From an uncultured Nitrospina sp. (GTDB taxonomy: Bacteria > Nitrospinota > Nitrospinia > Nitrospinales > VA-1): a stretch of 5,764 nucleotides of DNA. Position numbers and translations under genes: made by a program. The notes below the pieces were generated by a model. That model did not search any database and was not told where the DNA came from. It saw nothing but the letters and a program-made list of their open reading frames with translations. The stretch covers positions 1-5,764 of the forward strand of contig CATMOP010000144.1 in the NCBI GenBank assembly GCA_950072225.1, given 5' to 3'. This document shows positions 1 through 5,341 of this stretch, in pieces (position 1 is the stretch's first letter; each line of letters opens with the position of its first letter).

Positions 1-76
1 CCTGAATTGGAATTTAAAACGCTGGGGAAGGGGGGGGTTTTCTCCATTTTTTTGGCATTTTAATTTCCAATTCAGG
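1..76. repeat. Long imperfect inverted repeat at window edge
   Basis: Positions 1-22 and 55-76 are inverted copies that match at 20 of 22 positions (mismatches at 13/64 and 20/57). The outer 12 bp (CCTGAATTGGAA) are perfect. The 32-nt interior holds an eight-G run (30-37) and a seven-T run (47-53), and 23-28 can pair further with 41-46. As RNA this is a strong stem-loop. It is followed on the plus strand by an A run, not a T run, so it is not a standard terminator for rightward transcription. It could end a leftward transcript, or be a small palindromic or MITE-like repeat. The repeat may continue outside the window. Confidence 0.75.
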
Positions 77-255
77 AAAAAATGAGTTATATCTATTGCC
101 AGGATAGTTTATTTAAAGACCCCTTTTTACCCCCAGCTATTTTTCTTCCTGTTCGTTTCTTCGGGTTCTAAATCTCAATCCTTATATTGAGTTCCTAACT
201 TCTCAGAGCAAATTCTTAAAAAAATTTTGTCAACCTTAGTTTGTTTGGAGTGCAA

Positions 256-654
256 ATGAAGAACTGGTTGCGTTTGTTTGTTTTTGGTGTTTTAGGTTTT
301 TTGTTTTCGGGTTGTGCCGCGGGAAAGGTTTATGTTGCCCAGTCTGGGGATAGCCAGGCCTCCTGTTTGGCGCTTGAAAAAGAGCTGGAACTTGCTCAAG
401 TAAAATTAAAAACTTTGGAAGATACAGATCACACCTTGCAGAACCTGAGAGATTTGGCTCTTGGGGTGGCCAGGTTTGCTTTCCCTCCTCTTCTAATATT
501 GAATACCATATTGATGGTGTCTGATTCCCATGTGGCGGATTTAGCGGAAACCGAAGCCTTGAAAGACCGGCACGATGGCATGGTTACAATTTCCAACCAA
601 AAAGAGTGTGGATATAAATATGCCCAGCGTGGCGCTGGCCTCAATTTGCAATAA
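256..654 (+). CDS. Small putative lipoprotein, unknown function
   Basis: A 132-aa protein of no family I recognise. It starts with MKNWLRL, then a hydrophobic stretch to about residue 18, then FSGC with Cys20. This is a plausible though non-canonical lipobox (Phe at -3), so the protein is probably lipidated at Cys20 and held in the cell envelope. Residues about 38-66 are charged and heptad-like and may form a short coiled coil. Residues about 68-88 form a second hydrophobic segment, and the C-terminal part is polar. Cys37 and Cys118 could pair. I chose ATG 256 because GGAG at 247-250 lies 5 nt upstream; an in-frame TTG at 241 would put the Shine-Dalgarno inside the gene. The 5' part is rich in TTT and TTG codons, unlike its neighbours. 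It converges on the minus-strand operon, and no partner is evident. Confidence 0.8.
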   Translation: MKNWLRLFVFGVLGFLFSGCAAGKVYVAQSGDSQASCLALEKELELAQVKLKTLEDTDHTLQNLRDLALGVARFAFPPLLILNTILMVSDSHVADLAETEALKDRHDGMVTISNQKECGYKYAQRGAGLNLQ

Positions 655-709
655 CTTTAGCTGGCTAGCAAAGAGTTATCTCGGCTTGATAGGTCCTTGT
701 TAGGTTCCT

Positions 710-723
710 CCCACGGGAGTGGG
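710..723. other. Small hairpin in convergent intergenic region
   Basis: CCCAC (710-714) and GTGGG (719-723) form a perfect 5-bp stem around GGGA. It lies between two convergent genes and directly before another potential hairpin at 726-746. It has no T run of its own. It may add to a bidirectional termination region or be part of a repeated structured element. Confidence 0.4.
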
Positions 724-725
724 CC

Positions 726-758
726 GCTAGGCACAGAGCCATTAGCCATGATATTTTT
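726..758 (+). terminator. Possible terminator of the lipoprotein gene
   Basis: GCTAGGC (726-732) can pair with GCC-AT-TAGC (738-746) through 7 bp with a 2-nt bulge and a loop of ACAGA. An AT-rich tract ending in TTTTT (754-758) follows 7 nt later. The position, about 70 bp after the lipoprotein stop and between convergent genes, fits a terminator. The stem is short and bulged, so the call is tentative. Confidence 0.35.
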
Positions 759-772
759 CCTTAGCCTTGGTC

Positions 773-783
773 CCCCGAAGGGG
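773..783. other. GC hairpin downstream of the minus-strand operon
   Basis: CCCC (773-776), GAA, GGGG (780-783) gives a 4-bp all-GC stem about 50 bp past the stop at 833 of the minus-strand operon. No T run follows on the minus strand, so it is at most a weak or factor-assisted stop or an RNA-end stabiliser. Confidence 0.3.
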
Positions 784-832
784 TAAATAGCTTTGGCTGG
801 CTAGAAAAAATATTGTTCATTGGCCCTCTGGT

Positions 833-1522
833 TTACTCTAACTCACCACCGGGTTTGCGCTGGACTTTAAGCGGAGCACAGATATTTTTAACCGCCTCCA
901 ACCCGCTAGCCGTCACCTTCACCTTCCATTTTTGGTCCGATCCCGTATTTCTCCGGTAAAAGTCATGAAAGCGTCCCATATCCCAATTGGAGATGCGAAG
1001 GGCACCCCATCTTTCAGCCAGGCGCTCAAATAACTGGTCGCTGAAAAACCGGATCATCTTAGGATTGTCTGTCATTTTCCCGGCCAGCGGATAAAAATCC
1101 CGGGCGTGAAGAGCCAGGCCCTGTTTGCCCGCTGTCCGCAAAAATTCCACCGCCGCTTTAGATTGAGGCACCAGCCTTAACGCTCCGCTGGCGCTGAACG
1201 ATGACGTGGGCCACATTTCCTCGGTGAAAGCTTTGGAAACCCGGTAATCCCCCTCTGGAATACCTTTTTCGGACAAGGTCATAATGAAATCCAGATCGAT
1301 ACTGCCCTTTGCCTCCAGGCCCAGCAGGCACACCCGATCTATATTTTTACCCGTCCCCGCATCGACACGTACCACTCCAGGAAATTGTTCATTACCGGTC
1401 AACTTGATGACGATTTCAAAAGCTGAAGACCGTGAGGAAAATGAAACCACAAAAAGAAAAACAAAAATTATCAGCAGGAAAAAAGGTTGTTTATTTTTCT
1501 GTTTGCTGGCTCGCGATTTCAA
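833..1522 (-). CDS. Exported protein with degenerate L,D-transpeptidase-like domain
   Basis: A 229-aa protein. Residues 1-34 look like a signal peptide or signal anchor: a basic start, then a hydrophobic core at about 14-28 and a small-residue SSA end. The later order of motifs resembles the YkuD family of L,D-transpeptidases, which crosslink peptidoglycan through a Cys. IPEGDYRV (88-95) resembles the usual TPxGxYxI. SGALRLVP (112-119) is followed by GLALH (135-139), where the family has its first His. RWGALRISNWD (171-181) falls where the family has SHGCIRLxN. If that alignment holds, the catalytic Cys is Ala174 and the preceding Ser-His are Arg-Trp, so the protein should be catalytically dead. 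Cys65 and Cys215 could form a disulfide. The start is TTG; no in-frame ATG occurs before residue 81. It overlaps the upstream gene's stop (TTGA), so translation is probably coupled. The family assignment is my inference; the gene itself is secure. Confidence 0.8.
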   Translation of the reverse strand: MKSRASKQKNKQPFFLLIIFVFLFVVSFSSRSSAFEIVIKLTGNEQFPGVVRVDAGTGKNIDRVCLLGLEAKGSIDLDFIMTLSEKGIPEGDYRVSKAFTEEMWPTSSFSASGALRLVPQSKAAVEFLRTAGKQGLALHARDFYPLAGKMTDNPKMIRFFSDQLFERLAERWGALRISNWDMGRFHDFYRRNTGSDQKWKVKVTASGLEAVKNICAPLKVQRKPGGELE

Positions 1523-2562
1523 GGACCGCCTCCCGACATCACCCTACCTTCAACAACCGCCAGGACAGGATTCCGGCGGGTGGTGGAGGAACGGGGTGAA
1601 AAAACCGGCTCCTTCCTATCAGGTCTGGACTTTTTCTTTTTGGGTCCCTCAAGCGATTTTAAATAAAGGGAAAATATACGGCTGAGATAAGACGATTTAA
1701 GCGCAATGCTCCCATCCGGAGGCAAGCCCGCCGCCTGAAAATTTTTGACGATTTGCGCAGTGGAAAGAATGATACCCACGACTTGTCCCTTTTCATTCAG
1801 CAAAGGAGAGCCCGGTACCGGTGGTGATGGAAAATCCAATTCAAAAATATTCTTATCGTTCATGATTGCTTTCAATCCTACAACCTTCCCTTTCATCAAA
1901 GGGAAATTATCAGAACCCCCACTATCGATGTTGGGCGATTCCAGGAATTCCCCTACCTGATGGGCAGAAGAATCGGCTAGCAGAAGTCCCGGTTTCTTGG
2001 TCTCCAGTTTCAACAGAGCCAGGTCATAGATGATATAACGTCGCACAATTTTAGCGGACATGGGAGGCTGATCCCCAAACCGCACCCTCACCTGCTCCGC
2101 ATCGCCCAAACTGTTGGCAAGTGTGAACAGATGACCCCTCATAGCAAAACCATAGCCCTTAACCACCCAGACGGGTGAATGGGTAACAGGATGCATGGTA
2201 GCGAGATCCTCGAACTCTTCCGAGTTGAGGTCAAATTCCGCGTAGGTTTTTTCAAGGTTTTTTTGGACGATATGCAGGTTTCGTTTGGATTCCGGGTCCT
2301 TTAGGTAAAGTTTTTCAGCCAGGCGCAAATGGTGAATCGCTTTCACCCCGTCTTTTAGATGATAGAACAACAGAGCCAGGTTATGATGAGCCTCCGGCCA
2401 ATTCTTTTTGAGACGCAACGCCTGTTGATAAGATCGAACTGCATTTTGCCTATCCCCTTCCAAACTTTGCTCAAACCCTAGGGCATACCATTCCTCAGCA
2501 GTCCTGGCCTGGGCATTGGAGACCATAGTAAACAGTAAAAATATTGAGAGAACGGTTTTCAA
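1519..2562 (-). CDS. Exported TPR protein with inactive HtrA/trypsin-like domain
   Basis: A 347-aa protein. Residues 1-19 are a signal peptide ending in NAQA. Two TPR-type helical repeats follow at about 22-55 and 57-90, and usually serve as protein-binding scaffolds. Residues about 130-295 follow the trypsin-like HtrA/DegP plan: GYGFAM (136-141), LFTLANSLGDA (145-155), DLALLKLE (180-187), KVVGLKA (226-232) and PGSPLLNEKGQVVGI (250-264). The Asp of the triad (Asp180) is present. The usual TNAHV reads TLANS, putting Asn150 where His belongs, and the usual GNSGGPL reads PGSPL, putting Pro250 where the Ser belongs. It therefore looks like a pseudoprotease. The tail (about 305-347) is basic and low in complexity, starting with a Lys run. 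TTG 2562 is the only start that retains the signal peptide before an upstream in-frame stop. It is the first gene of the operon and overlaps the next by 4 bp. Confidence 0.85.
   Translation of the reverse strand: MKTVLSIFLLFTMVSNAQARTAEEWYALGFEQSLEGDRQNAVRSYQQALRLKKNWPEAHHNLALLFYHLKDGVKAIHHLRLAEKLYLKDPESKRNLHIVQKNLEKTYAEFDLNSEEFEDLATMHPVTHSPVWVVKGYGFAMRGHLFTLANSLGDAEQVRVRFGDQPPMSAKIVRRYIIYDLALLKLETKKPGLLLADSSAHQVGEFLESPNIDSGGSDNFPLMKGKVVGLKAIMNDKNIFELDFPSPPVPGSPLLNEKGQVVGIILSTAQIVKNFQAAGLPPDGSIALKSSYLSRIFSLYLKSLEGPKKKKSRPDRKEPVFSPRSSTTRRNPVLAVVEGRVMSGGGP
1529..1534 (-). promoter_or_regulatory. Ribosome binding site that supports a TTG start
   Basis: On the minus strand GGGAGG lies 6 nt upstream of the TTG at 1522-1520. 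It sits within the last codons of the upstream TPR gene. This strong Shine-Dalgarno, with the absence of an in-frame ATG before the signal sequence, fixes the TTG start and shows tight coupling of the two genes. Confidence 0.75.
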
Positions 2563-2590
2563 TTGATTTGGAACACCAAAATTAGTTAAA

Positions 2591-2618
2591 ATTATTTATA
2601 GCTGTTTGCCCGATCCAA
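2591..2618 (-). promoter_or_regulatory. Possible sigma70-type promoter of the TPR operon
   Basis: On the minus strand TTGGAT (2618-2613) and AATAAT (2596-2591) are separated by 16 nt. The -10 matches the consensus at five of six positions, and the -35 at three. It would start RNA near 2584, leaving a leader of about 22 nt before the TTG start. The assignment is by eye and tentative. Confidence 0.35.
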
Positions 2619-2665
2619 TTTATTTTAGCCTTTTTAAATACCTGAAACTATTCAATAGGTGGCTC

Positions 2666-3082
2666 ATGGCTCAAAATTTGAAATCCATGAAGGTTTCAGA
2701 GGTCATGACTCGGTCGGTGGTATGCACCTGCCCGAATACCTCCGCCCATGATATTTTAAAAAAACTGAATAGCAGTAATATTTCCGGTATGCTCGTTGTT
2801 GAAGACAACACCGTTATCGGCCTTGTATCGGGAAGTGATATTTTACAATTATCCATACAGGGGAAAAACCTGAAATCCCCCCTATCACAGGAGTTCATGA
2901 CCCGAAATGTTATCACTGCGGAACAGGATTCCTCAGTGCCATCCGTAATGAAAGCTTTAATCGATAATCAAATCAACCGCCTGCCCATTATCCATCAGGG
3001 GAAGCTGGTCGGGATTGTCACCCGGCATGATTTGCTGAAATGTATTTTTGATACCACTCCTGAATTCACATTAATTTCCTGA
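2666..3082 (+). CDS. Small protein with two CBS domains
   Basis: A 138-aa cytoplasmic protein made almost wholly of a CBS pair (Bateman module). CBS1 covers about residues 11-62 (VSEVMTRSVV... to IGLVSGSDIL) and CBS2 about 76-126 (EFMTRNVITA... to LVGIVTRHDLL). Each repeat has the typical VMT-type opening and a GxVSxxD or GIVTxxDL end; Asp58 and Asp122 are at positions that in this family often contact the ribose of bound adenine nucleotides. Stand-alone pairs usually sense AMP, ATP or SAM and regulate a partner protein; no partner or ligand can be named here. I chose ATG 2666 because AGGTGG (2657-2662) lies just upstream, though the 3-nt spacing is short; the frame stays open back to TTG 2606, but that part looks non-coding. 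It is divergent from the TPR operon, and the phosphatase gene follows on the same strand with no clear terminator between. Confidence 0.9.
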   Translation: MAQNLKSMKVSEVMTRSVVCTCPNTSAHDILKKLNSSNISGMLVVEDNTVIGLVSGSDILQLSIQGKNLKSPLSQEFMTRNVITAEQDSSVPSVMKALIDNQINRLPIIHQGKLVGIVTRHDLLKCIFDTTPEFTLIS

Positions 3083-3150
3083 AAAATAATTGCCCCGCAT
3101 ATTTTATTAAGTGCAAAATGCCCGCAAAATAAAGAAATTGCCAAATAGCA

Positions 3151-3165
3151 GCGGAGGTTCTCCGC
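3151..3165 (+). other. Hairpin ahead of the phosphatase start
   Basis: GCGGAG (3151-3156) and CTCCGC (3160-3165) make a perfect 6-bp stem with a GTT loop. If the phosphatase starts at ATG 3243, the hairpin is in the leader between it and the CBS gene and could influence RNA stability or translation. If the GTG at 3111 is the start, it is inside the coding region. No T run follows, so I do not call it a terminator. Confidence 0.4.
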
Positions 3166-3242
3166 AACGCGAGGGCCTTACCTGGGCCAAAACCTCCCGG
3201 TTCCTTGCCCTGCCCTTCAGCCCTTCCCGGCTGGACACCTTT

Positions 3243-3713
3243 ATGCAGGTAAAACGGTTTGAGGAAGTTTCCATAGATAGGCTCCTTGCTCAGGGCATTG
3301 AAGGAATTCTTCTCGATGCCGATGGCACCCTTGGCCCTCATCATGCCAGAGAATATAACCATACGGTGATAGACCATGTTCGTGCCATGTTGGAAAAAGG
3401 ATTAAAAATAGCTATTTATACCAATGCTTGGGAAGACCGGTTTCAACCATTCCAGGAAATGGGGGTAAAAGTCGTCTCCAACGTGCCCGCCAAGCCCGAC
3501 CCGCGTGGATTCCAGATCGCCATGACCGACTTCCTGCAATTGCAGGATTTGACCAAGGTGTGCATGATTGGGGACAATTATGCGACCGATGGCGGGGCAA
3601 TCGATGCGGGCATGCACTTCATCCATGTGCAGCCAGTTAGGGGAAATGAACCCTTCCTTCATTCTGCGATCCGGCTCTTTGCTTACCTTTGCGCCAAATT
3701 GTACAACCGGTAA
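3243..3713 (+). CDS. HAD-family phosphatase, YqeG-like
   Basis: A cytoplasmic haloacid dehalogenase-type hydrolase of 156 aa. All four HAD motifs are visible: DADGTL (25-30) with nucleophile Asp25 and acid/base Asp27; IYTN (58-61) with Thr60; AKPDP (83-87) with Lys84; and IGDNYATDGGA (109-119) with Asp111 and Asp116 for Mg2+. Small size, no large cap domain, and the TDGGAIDAG stretch point to the YqeG type (HAD subfamily IIIA). Some YqeG relatives act on phosphatidylglycerophosphate, but the substrate here is unknown. The start is uncertain. ATG 3243 has only a weak Shine-Dalgarno-like GGA; the frame is open to GTG 3111, and YqeG proteins often have some 15-20 more residues before the domain, so the true start may lie slightly upstream. 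It is possibly cotranscribed with the CBS gene. Confidence 0.85.
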   Translation: MQVKRFEEVSIDRLLAQGIEGILLDADGTLGPHHAREYNHTVIDHVRAMLEKGLKIAIYTNAWEDRFQPFQEMGVKVVSNVPAKPDPRGFQIAMTDFLQLQDLTKVCMIGDNYATDGGAIDAGMHFIHVQPVRGNEPFLHSAIRLFAYLCAKLYNR

Positions 3714-3809
3714 ACAACATAAAAACTCCTTCGGAAAAAACCGTAATCGGTACATTGAAGGGTTTACTTCTGGCCTTATTACAAGAATAATAGGCAGAGT
3801 TCACCCATA

Positions 3810-3840
3810 CACCGCCAGGCATGTGGCGGTGGTATTCTTT
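3810..3840 (+). terminator. Probable terminator after the phosphatase gene
   Basis: CACCGCCA (3810-3817) and TGGCGGTG (3824-3831) form a perfect 8-bp GC-rich stem with a 6-nt loop, followed by TATTCTTTCTTT. It lies about 97 bp after the phosphatase stop. The stem is strong and the T tract interrupted, so intrinsic termination is likely but not certain. Confidence 0.5.
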
Positions 3841-3855
3841 CTTTACAGCTAGTGG

Positions 3856-3870
3856 CCGGGCAACACCCGG
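3856..3870 (+). other. Small GC hairpin in intergenic region
   Basis: CCGGG (3856-3860), loop CAACA, CCCGG (3866-3870). It is immediately followed by AGG, which with the stem end gives a GGAGG that no start codon uses at a sensible distance. It sits 25 bp after the probable terminator. Function unknown; it may be part of a degenerate intergenic repeat that includes AGCTAGTGGC at 3847-3856. Confidence 0.35.
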
Positions 3871-4006
3871 AGGAAATTTAGCATATCTTTATTTTACCCT
3901 TGCAGGGCATGAAGGCCAATGAAGTAATATCACATGCGGCATACGTTCTCTTGGCTTTATGGGCCATTGCACGCTGCCCCCACGGCTAGTGGCTCAAAAC
4001 CGGAAT

Positions 4007-4507
4007 ATGGAAATCGAACAGGTACAGGAATATTGCCGAGAAGCGTTACAGCTTGCAGAGCGTGAGGGAACCCATGCGAGCCTTTCTTTTCTTATTGGGG
4101 AAAAGTTCGGGTTAAATTTCAGCTTGCTCAGAAAAGCCAGGCGAAAGCTTCAATTTCTGTATCCCAGCAATGAAATGTCGGAAGATCATCCTCTGAACCA
4201 GGGGGGGCGCGTGTTGAAGATGAGCTATGCCTTGACGGTCCAAGAACATTACAGCATACCCTTGGAGCAGGTTAAGCATCTGGAGTCCCTCCTGGCCGAT
4301 TTCGCGAAAGCCATCCTCAGCAGTTTCAACCAGGAGGATATCAAAAACTATCTTGATTCTTCGCCCAGCCTGGGCCTTCGCCCTGAATCCCAGGAAACAG
4401 AGGGTCTGGAAAACGAGTTTTCAGTCAATAGTCTGTTATTGGAGGCGGAAGAAATTCTGGTTCTTGAAGATATCAAGAGACTGCTTCTGCAGGGAAAAAG
4501 CGATTAA
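4007..4507 (+). CDS. Hypothetical soluble protein, 166 aa
   Basis: I do not recognise this protein. It has no signal peptide and no membrane segment, so it should be cytoplasmic. It looks largely helical: residues 1-22 form an acidic helix, 30-51 contain LIGEKFGLNFSLLRKARRKL with a basic patch, 85-118 form another predicted helix region, residues 119-138 are a polar acidic linker, and 140-163 form a leucine-rich acidic helix. ATG 4007 is preferred over ATG 3959, because the intervening 16 codons lie in intergenic sequence that carries a short repeat (3984-3995) and give an unconvincing peptide; neither start has a strong Shine-Dalgarno. The next gene begins 6 bp after its stop, so the two are probably an operon and may act together. 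Confidence 0.75.
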   Translation: MEIEQVQEYCREALQLAEREGTHASLSFLIGEKFGLNFSLLRKARRKLQFLYPSNEMSEDHPLNQGGRVLKMSYALTVQEHYSIPLEQVKHLESLLADFAKAILSSFNQEDIKNYLDSSPSLGLRPESQETEGLENEFSVNSLLLEAEEILVLEDIKRLLLQGKSD

Positions 4508-4513
4508 AAATTT

Positions 4514-4681
4514 ATGTCACCGGAACCGATCCTAAAAAAACGCACCCGGCACATTCTGGCATTTGTTATTCTCTGTGTCTGTACTGTCTTGATCCTTTTT
4601 ACCGGGCCGGGTTTCGGTTTCATCTGGCAGGTGATTATTTCCAGCATTCTTTTCTTTTTTCTGTTCTGGCTGGTTACTTGA
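4514..4681 (+). CDS. Small two-helix membrane protein, 55 aa
   Basis: A 55-aa reading frame beginning MSPEPILKKRTRHIL and ending FFFLFWLVT. After a short basic N-terminus (K8, K9, R10, R12) come two hydrophobic segments, about residues 13-29 and 36-54, separated by a Gly-Pro-Gly turn (31-33). The layout suggests a helical hairpin in the inner membrane. The positive N-terminus suggests that both ends face the cytoplasm. It starts 6 bp after the stop of the 166-aa gene, consistent with coupled translation, though I see no good Shine-Dalgarno. Its last 8 bp overlap the 3' end of the convergent coiled-coil gene. I do not recognise a family. The hydrophobic pattern, basic start and tight spacing make it more likely a gene than chance. 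Confidence 0.6.
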   Translation: MSPEPILKKRTRHILAFVILCVCTVLILFTGPGFGFIWQVIISSILFFFLFWLVT

Positions 4682-5240
4682 CAGCAAGCCAAATCATCCC
4701 CAATAATGCCACCCCTGACAGGACTAACGCAGAAATCGACAAGGTTTTAGATACGGGCAGATCCTTTTCCAGTTTATCGTTGATGGGCGCAATTGCAGAC
4801 TGAACCGATTTATTGAGTTCTTCCTTGATCTCACTCAATATTTCCATTTTTACAAAGCGGGTATTTTTCGCCACCAGCTTATCTAGATCTTCCAGGATTG
4901 TTTTGGTGAGTTCCGGGGTGGCTTTCACCAGTTCTTCCCGCACCGCTTCGAGTCCATCTTCGTTCATGCGCACCATCTTGCGGTCGATTTCTTCCATCTT
5001 GGTTCGAATGGCTTTTTCCACTTTCGGCGCGATGTTTTCTTCGATCCTTTCCATCGAGTCCCGCGCATTGGCCAGAGATTCGTGCAGGTGTTCCTGAATT
5101 TCTTCTTCCAGTGCCTCCTTTCGGGACTCTACATGTTCAGCAAGGATGTCCAGTTTCTGGCGGATTTCGGTCACTTTTCGAAATGCTTCACCGGCTTGCT
5201 GTTGTTCTCTTTTAAATTCCGGATTGGTTGAATCAGACAT
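4674..5240 (-). CDS. Coiled-coil protein with C-terminal membrane anchor
   Basis: A 188-aa protein. There is no N-terminal signal. Residues about 10-155 are highly charged, rich in Glu, Lys and Arg, with few aromatics and heptad-like spacing: a long amphipathic helix or coiled coil. Residues about 166-186 form one hydrophobic helix (SISALVLSGVALLGMIWL) ending in AVK. This is the layout of a tail-anchored inner-membrane protein whose helical part lies in the cytoplasm. The family is not recognised; low-complexity helices will give unspecific matches to many coiled-coil proteins. ATG 5240 is chosen over TTG 5255 because AGGGAG sits 4 nt upstream. It overlaps the convergent small membrane gene by 8 bp and is divergent from the Xer-type gene. 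Function unknown; scaffold or envelope organiser is only a guess. Confidence 0.8.
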   Translation of the reverse strand: MSDSTNPEFKREQQQAGEAFRKVTEIRQKLDILAEHVESRKEALEEEIQEHLHESLANARDSMERIEENIAPKVEKAIRTKMEEIDRKMVRMNEDGLEAVREELVKATPELTKTILEDLDKLVAKNTRFVKMEILSEIKEELNKSVQSAIAPINDKLEKDLPVSKTLSISALVLSGVALLGMIWLAVK

Positions 5241-5244
5241 AATG

Positions 5245-5250
5245 CTCCCT
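5245..5250 (-). promoter_or_regulatory. Ribosome binding site of the coiled-coil gene
   Basis: AGGGAG on the minus strand, ending 4 nt before ATG 5240. It would fall inside the coding region if translation began at the in-frame TTG 5255, so it decides the start. Confidence 0.65.
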
Positions 5251-5320
5251 GCCAACTAAATGGCTAAAATATTTTAGAAGGCTCTCTATTTATTCTGTAA
5301 CTTTCTCTAAGGCAACTCGT

Positions 5321-5341
5321 GGCCCTTATTTTATAAGGGCC
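5321..5341. repeat. Perfect 21-bp dyad in divergent intergenic region
   Basis: GGCCCTTAT (5321-5329) and ATAAGGGCC (5333-5341) are perfect inverted copies around TTT; one G-T and one G-C pair can extend the stem. It lies between two divergent genes, about 80 bp upstream of the coiled-coil gene and about 195 bp upstream of the xer gene. There is no T run on either side, so it is not a standard terminator. It could be an operator for a dimeric regulator or an RNA hairpin. Confidence 0.7.

Noticed and set aside
24..37. G-quadruplex in the G-rich loop (GGGGAA followed by G8)
   Set aside because: Only two separate G runs are present, so a normal intramolecular quadruplex would need all further runs from one G8 tract without proper loops.
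1284..1685. 133-codon plus-strand open frame
   Set aside because: It runs antisense across the join of the two minus-strand genes, which have signal peptides, domain motifs and a coupling Shine-Dalgarno; its product looks like random basic and Ser/Pro-rich sequence.
2606..2665. N-terminal extension of the CBS protein from TTG 2606
   Set aside because: It adds 20 residues outside the CBS fold, has no Shine-Dalgarno, and overlaps the likely -35 box of the divergent operon; AGGTGG supports ATG 2666.
3066..3377. 103-codon minus-strand open frame
   Set aside because: It lies antisense to the 5' part of the phosphatase gene including the DADGT motif, and its product shows no domain features.
3402..3755. 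Minus-strand and shifted plus-strand frames over the phosphatase gene
   Set aside because: The HAD motifs II to IV are all in the phosphatase frame; the other frames are shadows of that coding sequence.
4504..4692. 62-codon minus-strand frame
   Set aside because: It is antisense to the 55-aa membrane protein; its product is basic with no pattern, while the plus-strand frame has two clean hydrophobic helices and a tight position after the upstream gene.
4813..5097. 94-codon plus-strand frame rich in Ser
   Set aside because: A typical antisense image of Glu/Lys-rich codons in the coiled-coil gene.
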